64,000 nucleotides of DNA from Diploscapter coronatus (taxonomy: Eukaryota > Nematoda > Chromadorea > Rhabditida > Rhabditidae): the NCBI GenBank assembly GCA_964036155.1, contig OZ038423.1:8633249-8697248 (forward strand). Reading direction: 5' to 3'. The position numbers and the translations under genes were made by a program. The stretch's first letter is position 1, and every line of letters begins with the position of its first letter. This document shows positions 21,201-31,315 of the stretch, in pieces. Under the pieces are notes generated by a model. That model searched no databases and was not told the DNA's origin. It was given only the letters and a program-made list of their open reading frames with translations.

Positions 21201-23440
21201 TGAGTTGGCACTTGGAAGTTGAAATACAACTAAAATGGGGATTTCTTTGAAGAAATGAGCATTTGCATACCTTTGCCTGCTGTTTGAGACCAGTAAGAAT
21301 AGCTGGTAATTCCATTGGCGCCAAGACGACATGCCGAAAGTCGTAGAAAGGCAGCAAAATAGGACGAAAGCCAGGGAAGTTGACAGGGCGCGACTGAAAT
21401 TAAATGATTGCATTGAAGTTTAGGAGATTAGGTGAATCAAATAGATGTTTGCAGTACAATCAATTTTGTATTGCAAATTCACTCAAAAATTCCACACTAC
21501 ACTAAAAGGTCATTAAAAAATTGGCAATGGATTGCCAAACTCAATAGTCGATGAATGTCTTCGCTTTTCAAGAAAAAAAAAGTTTAGCTGAAGTGGATCA
21601 AATCACTCATTTCACTTCCTTCAAGTTTATCTTTCAGAGAAAACATAACGTTTCAAAACGAAGTGGAAGAAGGTGAATCATGAAATTGTTCGACTTCCTT
21701 CACTTCTCAACTCCATTTTCCTACCTGCATCTGGATGGTCTGAACGGAACTCATGGTGGATCCCCCCGAATAGGCGTTGAAAGTGCCTCTGTAGTTGTTG
21801 CTGATAGGGTGGGGGGTGGAGTGAGAGTGGCCCGTGTAGAGAGGAGTTGCGTAGCTGCCCCTGAGTTCGTAAATGTTGCAGAATTGACAATAGTGCCCTA
21901 TTTGGAGGGGAAACATTTCTTGCAGAATAAATAAGTAAACAGGAAATGTCTATTTCGAATGAGCATGAATGAGAAATAACATCGGCACTGTCATTAATCT
22001 AGAAGACTAATAAATGTTCACTTGTCTCCTCATTGTCGGGAGAATTCGACATACTTCGAAATGTTTCGCTTCCAGACTATGAAATGGAGAGATAAAATCG
22101 TGACATTTCACGGTTAGATAGGCAGGAACAATGCTCACAATGGAGTTGTAGGAGCAAGCTCATGCAAGCAGATAGTGATGAATCAGCAATCAAAACGATT
22201 TCGCAGATTTTCGAAAATAGCGAGCAAGATTTGAGAGGAGGATTAGAGGCATATTGATCGGGGCAGATGACAACTAAAATGATAAGATAAGAAAAGAATT
22301 TGCAAAAATCGATAATCGAAGATAAAACAGGTGACTGGAGTTTGAAAAGCAATTTGACATTCGAAGACGATGGCTTGTAAAGAGCAAACGCAAACGAGAA
22401 GAGAACAGAAGAAAATGTGCACGATTTTTAAACTTTGCCGTGAAATGTCGCTTTGTCACTATTCTGATACGTACTGGTATCCATTGTTCTGAGCGGGATG
22501 ATAGCCGGAAGAGTTGATTCTCTGGTTCCTTTTGCTCATATCTCGGACGTGATGAGCCATCTGGGCTTGGTAGTTTGGGTTGCGCAACAAAGTGATGCAC
22601 CTGAAAACCGTGATAATCATCATTTCAGCAATAGGTTGAAGCAGTGGGAGATGAAATTAGAATAATTAACGAGTAAAATCAGGACAATTTTACATAAATC
22701 CAGGATTTATCGGCTGATTCGGAATTCCGATAAAAAGGCACGAGATGGAGGTGGGTTTAGGCGAAAATATATTACCCGGTGAACATTTTCATCGGGATTC
22801 AATAATCACCGGGGATACCGAGTCAGTAAGGGCCTTTTTCGAAGAAAGTATTAACCTGTTGATGAGTTCGTTCTTCTTGCCGAGTTTGTTGGAGCGGAAA
22901 TAGCCCAGAATGGTCTGGATCTCGTTAACCCGTAATTGGCTGATCGAGTTCTGAAAGAGCAACTTGAATGGGGAATGAAACAACCAATTGAACAAATAAA
23001 TCGATAATCTATCTGTTCGATATTTCCCGCCAAAAAATCGCTGCGCAGAAAATATTTCAGTGAAAGCAGCGCGTAAAAATAGACATTTTTGAAGAAATTA
23101 ATCATTTCAGGAGCTGAGAATTTAGACGTACTACTTTGTAGGAATTATCCGAGAATAACTTTAGGAAGTATTCTGTGCTCGTATTCATTCGAGTTAGGCT
23201 GGAGTTATTAACTTTAGAAGAGGAAAAACGAAAATAGGAAAAATCAACTCTTCCATATCAACCGTTATGCACGTTGTAAAGTTCACAATCATTTCTCCCT
23301 CATCTTTTCCGTATTTTTGCTTTGTAATAAATTTTAGATCGTCATAGATAACTTTTCTGGATGTTGTCCTTCAGAAATTCAATCTAAAATCTCGCCTCAT
23401 AATATCTGAGCTCGTCATTGGACAGTTGCTGATGCGACAT
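12214..23440 (-). CDS. PIAS: PIAS-family SUMO E3 ligase (SAP, PINIT, SP-RING)
   Basis: Nuclear E3 that helps UBC9 transfer SUMO; C. elegans GEI-17 is the family member in nematodes. Exons in transcript order: 23440-23396, 22950-22856, 22600-22475, 21860-21725, 21393-21271, 21229-21135, 21091-20989, 20681-20596, 20447-20312, 20214-20116, 18219-18059, 17272-17168, 17124-16970, 16673-16508, 15922-15748, 15353-15156, 14909-14789, 13698-13595, 13274-13134, 12867-12652, 12261-12214: 877 aa. SAP about 18-52 (LRVNEIQTILGYF); PINIT from LLPFYDF, about 150-315. SP-RING about 345-402 with C363, H365, C368, C386, C389. SIMs: VFELSDSDDDE (433-443), ITLSDDEDD (488-496), and the canonical PIAS site IIDCITIDDDD (580-590). 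The tail is long and Gln/Ser/Pro-rich. The first exon is the weak point: its junction needs a GC donor. Confidence 0.94.
13134..13205 (-). other. Alternatively spliced 24-codon segment of PIAS exon 19
   Basis: Exon 19 contains a second strong donor, CCT|GTAAGT, with the GT at 13205-13204. It is in the same phase as the distal donor TCT|GTAAGT at 13133. Using it would drop 24 codons without a frame change. Both match the donor consensus equally well, so isoforms differing by this Ser/Gln-rich segment are plausible. Confidence 0.4.
14953..15046. mobile_element. hAT-type MITE in PIAS intron
   Basis: 94 bp with near-perfect terminal inverted repeats CAGGGCTGTAACGGAAT / ATTCCGTTACAGCCCTG. The flanks TTCCATAT (14945-14952) and TTCCGTAT (15047-15054) match at 7 of 8 positions, the 8-bp duplication expected for hAT elements. 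It lies in the intron between the exons at 15156 and 14909. Confidence 0.75.
15598..15671. repeat. Intronic hairpin repeat, copy 1 (PIAS)
   Basis: This segment aligns with 16805-16881 in the next PIAS intron upstream. Shared blocks are GAACA, ACGCAAAG, GCGTT and GTTAATNAGCAT. GAAC..AACGC can pair with GCGTTGTTC, and the same stem can form in the other copy. Its class is unknown: old MITE or structured RNA. Confidence 0.5.
16805..16881. repeat. Intronic hairpin repeat, copy 2 (PIAS)
   Basis: Diverged copy of 15598-15671. ACGCAA pairs with TTGCGT across a loop that differs in sequence from copy 1, while the 3' block GTTAATAAGCAT is conserved. No coding content and no snoRNA C/D boxes were found on either strand. 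Confidence 0.5.
18220..20115 (-). other. Longest PIAS intron (1.9 kb), splitting the SP-RING
   Basis: The intron between LLCP and the SP-RING zinc-ligand exon. I see no coding exon, RNA gene or clear repeat in it; only AT-rich sequence with short random open frames. Confidence 0.7.
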
Positions 23441-23481
23441 TCCGACTTGCGCAGGTCAGAAATGAAAGAAGAACTGGATCC
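23441..23481 (-). other. 5' leader of PIAS, possible spliced-leader acceptor
   Basis: On the minus strand gtcattcag ends at 23482, leaving a 41-nt leader before the ATG at 23440. A short leader right after a good acceptor fits either trans-splicing to a spliced leader or a 5' UTR intron. No in-frame ATG exists between the SAP exon acceptor (22950) and the conserved SAP residues, so an upstream starting exon is required and this is the best one visible. Confidence 0.4.
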
Positions 23482-24875
23482 CTGAATGACTACCGGACTG
23501 GCTGGCTGTAGATGGCGCAATCCAATTAAAAAAACAGCTTCTTGTTCCAAGTGGAACAGATTCAAATAGATCTGCAAGAAAAGATTAGATTTACAAAATT
23601 TAGGAAAATCAACGAAAATGACGAAATCGGTGATAAAAGCAACTGAACGTGAAAAGCAGGATAATCTAAGAAAAACCACCAAAGAAAACAATAGATTTTA
23701 AAAAGTTAGAGCAAGAAAGGGGGAAAGTAGCTAAAATTTTAGAAATCCAGAAGGGATCTTAAAACCAAAGCGTTAGAAATTTTTCCAAATTCTCAAAGAG
23801 TGGACATTGAGGTTCTAAAGCTGAACTTTCAATTTTATTTTTTTCAAAACCAATTTTCCAAAGACCAAATTCCGACTACCACAAACGATTATTCTAACCT
23901 AACACATCCTTCCGAAGAACTGACATCGAGATTGAAGTTTCCAGTCTGAAATGAGAAAATTAGATTTTTCAAAGATATCGTTAATTTCAAATGTCTCATT
24001 TCTGCATCAAGCCATTAAGCTCAATCTAAATCTCGACTGCATTTGAAATGAACGATTTCTGGCTCACCGATTCGCAGATCCTATGAAATTCAACTTCAAT
24101 TTCGATGTCGCTTCTTCAAACCAAAAGTTCTTCTTTCCCATGTCCAAATTCGCAATTTTAGGTTGCTGAAATGCTCCCTTGCTGCCTAAGCTCATTTTCA
24201 AATTCAGTCTTTTTACGAAATGCACGAATTTCAGGAAAAAGATCATCAACTTCAAAATGCTCAAATCAAAATAGTGCACTTCAATTTTTCAAAAATTCCC
24301 TAATCTCAAGATTCTGCAGCAAGTGGGCCCACAAATCGGGGGATCAAAGACAAAATACAGCATCAATTTGAAAGAGACGCCTACGGAGCATTTCTCTGAG
24401 AGAATATCTCCTCTTCGAGGCGCGGTTTCAGGAACCGTTCCAAAATAAATCAATCAACACATTTGGCAGCTCTTTCCCATTTACTTCGAAAGGAACTGGG
24501 ATTGAGTCTGGTCGATTTTACTTTCTTTATACACTTTATCCATTAAAGATAAAAATCAAATCAGTCATACTGTAAACAAAATTTCGACTCTACCAACTCT
24601 CCAAAATTCACTAGAACTTTTCGAAGAAGAAATATATATTCTTAACAACGAAAATGGAGAGCGTTTCTACGGAATTACAGAAATCTTTGAATTCGAAGGA
24701 AAGAACGAGAATGGATGACTTTTCAAAGATTACTCTAACTAATGATAAAATGATAATTACTTATCGTACAAACTAGTGTGTAAATCGTCTGTTCTCTATA
24801 CTCGTAGACGAACGTGTTGATGAGCCGGACTCTTTTGACTTGATTCGTGCTGCTCTTCCTCTGCGTGTCTGCCGA
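23482..24875. other. Spacer between NDUFS7 and PIAS (both minus strand)
   Basis: About 1.4 kb between the NDUFS7 stop and the PIAS leader. AT-rich, with no exon that I can support; it should contain the NDUFS7 3' UTR and the PIAS promoter. The gap is much longer than the roughly 100 bp typical of nematode operons. Confidence 0.6.
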
Positions 24876-27800
24876 TCAGCGACGGTACCAGAGTTGGGCA
24901 TCGCGTTGTCGCTTGATTTTCTTCTGTAGTTGAAGAACGCCGTACAGAAGAGCCTGAAATGGAATAAGATAATATTACGGCCATTTATTTTAATTTTTAT
25001 GTCCAAATAGAATTTTGTCAATGCGTCCGCATCTGTATGAGAAGTTGCTAAAACATCTGACAGGTGCGACATTTTTCAAAACAAATTTCAAGAATCTATC
25101 AATGTGAGCCAGAAGATTGACAAGATCTCATATCGATTTAATATTTTTAACAATTTTTCCCCAAAAAATTTGTAAATGCAGAATCGAATCTTCAAATTTG
25201 TCAGATTGTCTGTTATTCCGACTGAGTTTCATCGAAAAACATCATACGGATTACAAGTTTTGCAAACATTTTCAATTATTCTTTCTTTCAATTCACTTTT
25301 CCAATAGCCCAAACAAACACTCGCTTCCTTTTTTTTAAACAGTCAGCTTAGCATAAAATCGATATCTTTCCTTTGGCAGAAAGTCATGTGCTTTCCCCTA
25401 TGCCCTATAGATAGTTCTATTCAGAAAAGGGGCTCCTGAGTTATCATGCCATTTTCTTCCACAAAATATGCGTCAAGAAAATAGGTGCAGAATTGCATAA
25501 CCTTGCGCAAAGAGCTGTTATAACAGAGAAGAAAATCAGTTTCAACTTTTTGATTTCAGGAAACTCGGACACCAATATGAGAAAATGAGTAAGGAGTGTT
25601 ATCAGAAAGAAGATAAAACGAAAATTTACGGTTTTGCTCGTTTGAAATGTTGTTTTTTTTGACAAGCTATGATATTTATTTTTCTCGAAAGTTTGTAAAT
25701 TTTACCTCAGCAGTAGGGGGACATCCTGGAACGTAGATGTCAACAGGGATGACTCGGTCGCAGCCGCGCAGCACCGAATACGCATAATGGTAGTAGCCGC
25801 CGCCGTTCGCGCACGAACCCATCGAAATCACCCATCTGAAAAGTATCTTATTAAAAAAATTCAAAATCATCAAAGATCACTGTAGATTATCACAACATCC
25901 AACAAATAGTATGATAAGACCGATTTATCAAGAAAGGATTTCAGCAGGATTAGATTAATGTCTTTCTCAAAATAGGTTCAGAAATCGTTCTTTTTTTACA
26001 TGAGTTTTGCAAGTTTCGATCATTTTTCCTATCGTTCTGAGCATTTTCGTTGGCTTATTTCGATTCTAGAATGTTCTGTAATTGTTGAGTTTGAACAGTT
26101 CTTGGCGGAATGTTTCTCTTCTCATCGCTCGCCAAAGACATCAAAGAAGGAGAGGGAATTGGGGGAGGGAAGGGAAAAGAAGAAGAAAGCAAAACAATGG
26201 CAATGTTGGGGCACAGAGGCCTGTTCGTCCCGAGCAGGATGGAAAAATTAGCATTTGGTTGAGTTTCGAAAACTCGCAGCGCATCACGAGTCGCCTTGGT
26301 GCAACACTCTGCGGCCCGCCCATTGCGCCAATTTGGTTACTGCTGCGCCAAACGCCGATCAATATATCGATTAGTGGGCGGGGCCTTGCACTCGTGAGAA
26401 AGAAAAAGAGAGAGGCAGAGGGAGAGGGCGCGGGAGAAAGAGAAAATGAGAAGGATGACGTCATCACACAGAAAGAGGGCATTAAATTGAAGACAGGGTG
26501 GGGGCAGCGAATAATGAGATGAGGCTAGAAACGAAGGACATTGACTTCGAGAAGTTTCGAGAACAAGGTTACAGTATGTCTAAACTAATTAGAAACTTGA
26601 TCTTTGAAACGTCGGCAAATAAATCTAAACTTTCTAGTCTGAAAAAATTAAACATTTTTAAGTCGAAAAATTTCCTAGAACTAGAAATGGGTGAAATTTT
26701 CATTCCCTTTTCGAGAAAATAATGCCTCGTGGTTTCCACGAACTCCTTTTCGACTAATTTTGCTATTTTTGCATCGCTACAAAAAACGTGCAAAGTGAAA
26801 AATCGATAGCTTGCTGAAAGGGGACCGCCTACAAATCATGGGTTTTAACAAGATTACTTTAGGTATATAATTTTAGGAACAACATAAAAACGCAAAAGTT
26901 ATTGATTTTTTGTTGAAATCTTTTAAACCTAACAAAAAGATGTAAATAAGATAAGCATTGGTATTAATAATCGCTTTTCGCACTTTTTTCTCTCCGTTCT
27001 TCAGCTTCGGCTTCAAGCTAAAGCATGTGACCGGATAAAAATAGTCACAAGCGGCAGTTTCCAATGAATTGAGTCTAGTTGGAAAAATAGGGGATGAAAG
27101 ACTTTTAGAGTAAAAATATGCATCCATAAAACTTATAAATGGTTCGAAAGTTCTCACACAAAGCTGTACATATCACAAGATAAGGAAATTAAAATAATTT
27201 CCGTTGAAAAACAAAATCAATAAGCATTTGCTACATTATCCCGAGATAAATCCACTATAATTCCTGAGGGTTGCGTATAGTCACATTAAAAATAGCTTTT
27301 AAGATGAGTGCTTATCACAAATATTATGTAAGATTTCGGGTTTAATGTGAAGGATGAGCGAAGTAAGTTGGGATATGCCAACATAATTCTCGAAAGTCCC
27401 TCAAACCCAATAAAAATCATGAAGAAGATCAAAAATGAATTAGTCTAGATGTTGGCATGGAGTCTAGATGGATCTGGCTAAAGATGAGATTATTTAAAGA
27501 GTAAATTTTAAAAAGAAGGTAAAGAAATGCAAACGATGAGGATGGCTTGCAATGCAAGGAGTGAAGTGGATTCGAGAATACGCGCCGAGTAGAATCACAA
27601 GAAAGAAATGGAAAAAGAACTGAAGTTATACCTAGGGTTATACTAAGCAGATATGCCGGATTGATGTCTCGGACAAAATTTTTATGCAGAAATGTCATCA
27701 AGGATGTAAACGACTTTCGTGAAGAAATGCAAATTCAAAATTTATAGGCCAAAAATGAATCGCTCGAAATGAACACATTTTGGCAGACTTTAAACTGCAT

Positions 27801-29284
27801 GGACGCAAAAGTTATGAGCTGATTTTTGGTGCACATCCATTTTGTTGAACTTATCGTCGATCTAGATAGGGGTTTTGAAATATTCGGTTTGATGGGTATT
27901 ATATGTAGGAATGTGCGAAAATTTCCGGAGAAAAATTTATACCGAAAGCTCCATTTGAATTCATCAGATGCAAAGAAAGTTATAAGGCCCACTACGAACT
28001 ATGGATCAGTCCAATAGATATTGAAGCCATGAGCAATTCCATTATTTTTTTTAGAATAGAGGTACAATACAAACAGGTTCAGAAGGAATATATGAATTTC
28101 ACTCTACATGAATCTTTTTGAATGAGTTGAAAGAAAAAAAAAACTCACTTAGGTTCAGGCATTTGATCGTAAACTCGTCGCAATGCAGGAGCCATTTTGT
28201 TCGTCACCGTTCCGGCTACGAATATCAAATCTGCCTGAAATCACAATGATTCATCAAATTGTATCCTTGAGTTCATAAGCCCAATTTCGTCTTCCTTTAA
28301 CTGATCATTAAACCCCAGATTTGTATTCTTCTTCGAGCAGCTACTTTTCGACGTATTTAAGAAGAATAAAATGATATTGCGATAAAATGGGTTTCGCAAT
28401 ATGAAATTACTCGTGATTTCAAAGTTTTGAAAAGAAAATCAAGACATTAGAAGCTCATTTCGGATCAACTTTCATTCGTTCTAAAAAAATAAGTCGCAAT
28501 TACGCCTCTGCTCAACAAAGTAAATAGGTTGCCTGTCTGGGAGAAGCTCTGAAGACGACGCCGTAACGATCCATGTCGTAGCGCGGAGCAGCGAAGTGCA
28601 TCATCTCGACAGCGCAGCAGGCCAGGCCGAATGTGAGCGGCCACAGCGAACCGCGTGACGCGAAATTCAGCACGTCGTCCAGTCGAGCCAGCGCGTATTC
28701 GGCCTTCGAGTCTGGTTGGAGGAAGGGAGTTCCTGCAAGAAGCAGTTTGTTTTGATTAAATAATTTTGTTCCAATTCCAAACTGTTTTCACAGAAAAGCC
28801 ATGTTTTTAAAGGCATAAATTAGTGAAATTTCTTTATCAAGTCATTTGAATTTTGCTTGCGCGACATGTTCAAAATTTAAGTTTTCCTTTCTCGACTTGG
28901 TTAAATGGATTTTCTCTTGCTCTCAAAACCATTTATTCTATCCTGATTTGCTCACAACGCTTAATATGCCTTCTTTCGAAATACATATAAAGTGTATTAA
29001 GTTCACTCCTCTTCCTCATGCCACACTATCATCCATCAAATACACAAAATTTCGATTCAGTCAAGTAGTTATGCGCAATTCACTCGACTGTTAATCTCCA
29101 CTCCCTTACAAGGGTGAGCGCGAGTTCGTTCAAATCCATTTATTGTTTTATGCATTTGTGCAATTTACTGACCAGTTTTGCCGACTCCCTTGGGAGCTTG
29201 GTCGCTGCCGACCAGTGCCTTGTCTGCCAGACCCCTCGCCAACATCGGCGCACTCCACAGTCGCTTCGTCGCCACTGACAGCAT
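24876..29284 (-). CDS. NDUFS7: NADH:ubiquinone oxidoreductase 20 kDa subunit NDUFS7 (PSST)
   Basis: Mitochondrial complex I subunit that binds iron-sulfur cluster N2, the last electron carrier before ubiquinone. Exons: 29284-29173, 28732-28533, 28234-28149, 25835-25706, 24953-24876: 201 aa, close to the usual size. The basic, Arg-containing N-terminus ([20 protein letters not shown]) looks like a mitochondrial targeting sequence. The cluster ligands are present: adjacent C76 and C77 in [11 protein letters not shown]141 in [13 protein letters not shown] and C171 in VPGCPPTAE. The C-terminus ends [12 protein letters not shown], matching the family end. The intron between SPRQ and ADLIFVAGT starts with GC, not GT. 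The gene is divergent from TENT4. Confidence 0.97.
26080..26520. promoter_or_regulatory. GC/GA-rich promoter-like island inside NDUFS7 intron 3
   Basis: In the 2.3 kb intron between 28149 and 25835, this stretch is much richer in GC and GA than its surroundings. It holds a GC box (GGGCGGGG, 26376-26383), CCAAT-like gcgccaatttgg, and a palindromic CRE TGACGTCA (26456-26463). Long open frames on both strands here are low-complexity and I discount them. It could be an internal promoter or enhancer; no transcript start or exon was identified. Confidence 0.35.
27741..28016. repeat. Dispersed repeat, copy A (NDUFS7 intron 3)
   Basis: Contains GAGCTGATTTTTGG and TTATCGTCGATCTAGA, both present in reverse complement at 55255-55315. 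The flanking AAACTGCATGGACGCAAAAG also aligns with that copy. Probably a transposon-derived family; ends not resolved. Confidence 0.5.
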
Positions 29285-31315
29285 TCTTCGAGAGGTCTAA
29301 CCAGTACCAATTTTCTGAAACACTAAATTTAGAAGAAAAAAAAGCGAGAAAAACAAAGAAACGAGCTAAACGGGAAATTCAAAGCCAAACACGAAACAGA
29401 CGATTTCTGATATGCTCACGAGATTTTTCTGATAACCGAGATGATAAACATGTCGGGAAAAATTAGAATTTCGAAAGGGAAAAGCAGAAAACGGCGAATT
29501 TTAGGCTGGAAATGAAAATAATTTCGGCAAGTGGTTGATGAATTCATTGAATCGTTTTCCGATTTTTAAAAATTTTCGCAACGGTTTTATTGATTTGTCC
29601 GAATTTTCGTGAATTTTTCCCTCAAAATCTTTCCATTTTTGTCGAAAAAATCGCGGCTCTGATTGGCATTGCTCGTTTGATTCGTGATTTTCTGGGGCGA
29701 ATAATTTTTAGGCTTCGAACTTTAGTTTTGAATTTCGAGGTTCCTATCATCCCTCGAAAATTCTGGGCGGTTTTGCTTGAACCGGGGTGGAACTACGCGA
29801 TTGATTTTCAAGTTTTTCGAAAGTAATTCAAATAAATTAGGTAAAAAGGTATGAAAACGGGCGAAATAGTGGATGATTTTTAGAGGGGGAAAGGCGGTTT
29901 CTCTCCCTTCTCAAAACTGCGTGCTATTTCTGCATTCCTACACATTCCGGTCTGTCTTTCTTTCCCTCTCTTCACTTGCCTAGCTATTTCCCTGTCTGCT
30001 TCTTCCCCTCTCCTCCTTTTCATTGTCACTCTCCTCTATATGCCTCGGGCAGTGAATCTTTGTCTTTGTTTTCTTGACTTCTCTTCTCTTCCGGCACCGG
30101 CAAACTTCCTCTCTCTTTCCGCCTGTTTCTGTTCCGTCTCCCCCTTCTTCTTGTGCTCATTACCTCACAGTCCTAGTCACAAGTTGTACTATTTCCGTCT
30201 TGTCTTTATCGTTTTCTGTTTGACAATCATTCGTTTCGTGTATTAGATGCCTGTTGGAAAATCGGTTGCAATAGTTTCCAACCGTAGGAATTTCTGTCAA
30301 AACTGCAGTCGGTTTTGTTGCGTTCATCTCGATATATTATCGCCATTCATCCAAATTCGTCGTGCGCATTTTTATTTTCACGATTTTCCCGAACAGGCTG
30401 TTTATTATGCAGTTTGTGTTGCAGAGACTCAGTCCAACAGTTAGTTGTACCTGCCGAATTGCAGCAAATCAAGAGATTTTGTGCAGAGACGTCGACGGGT
30501 CGACTGCTCGCCGTCCTCGCACAATTCGAGCAGCCGCCGGTGTGCAGACTCGAAGTCTGAAGGGGACAAATTTGGTGAGTGAATCCACAAAATTAACAAA
30601 AAAACGGATCAGGAGAAAATTATCCGACTCGATCTAGCTTTCCGGGATTGCATTCCAACATTTACTATCAAGCTACTTGAGCTGTACAGATTGCAATATG
30701 AAAAGTATCATTCTATTTCGCTCATATCATGCTCTCGAAATGAGTGCGCATATGGAGAATAGAAGATGAGAAATTTCGTGAAAGTACCTGTTATGCTCTT
30801 CTCGTAATTCTGAGACTGCTCAAAGAAACATTGTCATGAAATTCATGAAATTGCACAAGATCAAATCAACAACTCGGCAAACTTGTTCTATATTGTATGG
30901 AAATTAGGAGGAGTGATGTTTCTCTGCTCGACTGTAATATGATTACTCAGAGGTCTGCAAAAAGTAAAACGGCAAAATTGTTGCCGTCTTATGGTTGATG
31001 GAAGATTCCTATCCTTTGCCTTCTGTTCTCTTCTCAATTTGCGCGCTTCACACAAGAATATTTGCAAACATAAAATGTAACATTAATTGGTTTTCTCAAC
31101 AAGAATGCACGAGCAGGTATATTTTCTGCTGCTGCTGCTGCTATTCATCCCTATGTCCGTATTTCATTTCCCGTCATCAGAAAATTCAATATTTTTCGTT
31201 TTCACTTTCTATCAGTTTTTTGATCATCAGAATTTCATAGTTCCTAGTCACAATGATCATGTTCATTTTCAGTGGATTGGAGTTTTGTCTGATTGGCGAC
31301 TAGCAGATTTGTGGA
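29285..31315. promoter_or_regulatory. Divergent intergenic region between NDUFS7 and TENT4, with a probable non-coding TENT4 exon
   Basis: The two genes diverge from here. A GC-richer segment at about 30440-30572 ends in a strong donor (ATTTG|GTGAGT) and probably is a non-coding first exon of TENT4. It would splice to the acceptor ending at 31272 (cattttcag). The resulting leader has a TAG in frame with, and upstream of, the ATG at 31316, so it stays untranslated. A (CTG)5 run lies near 31129. Pyrimidine-rich DNA at 29.9-30.2 kb shows no genes. Confidence 0.5.

Noticed and set aside
26082..26522. 146-aa (+) and 113-aa (-) open frames
   Set aside because: Mirror readings of a GA-rich tract; low complexity, better explained as a regulatory island.
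29100..29145. B-box-like gttcaaatcc suggesting a tRNA
   Set aside because: No cloverleaf, A box or acceptor stem around it on either strand; it lies in an NDUFS7 intron next to exon 1.
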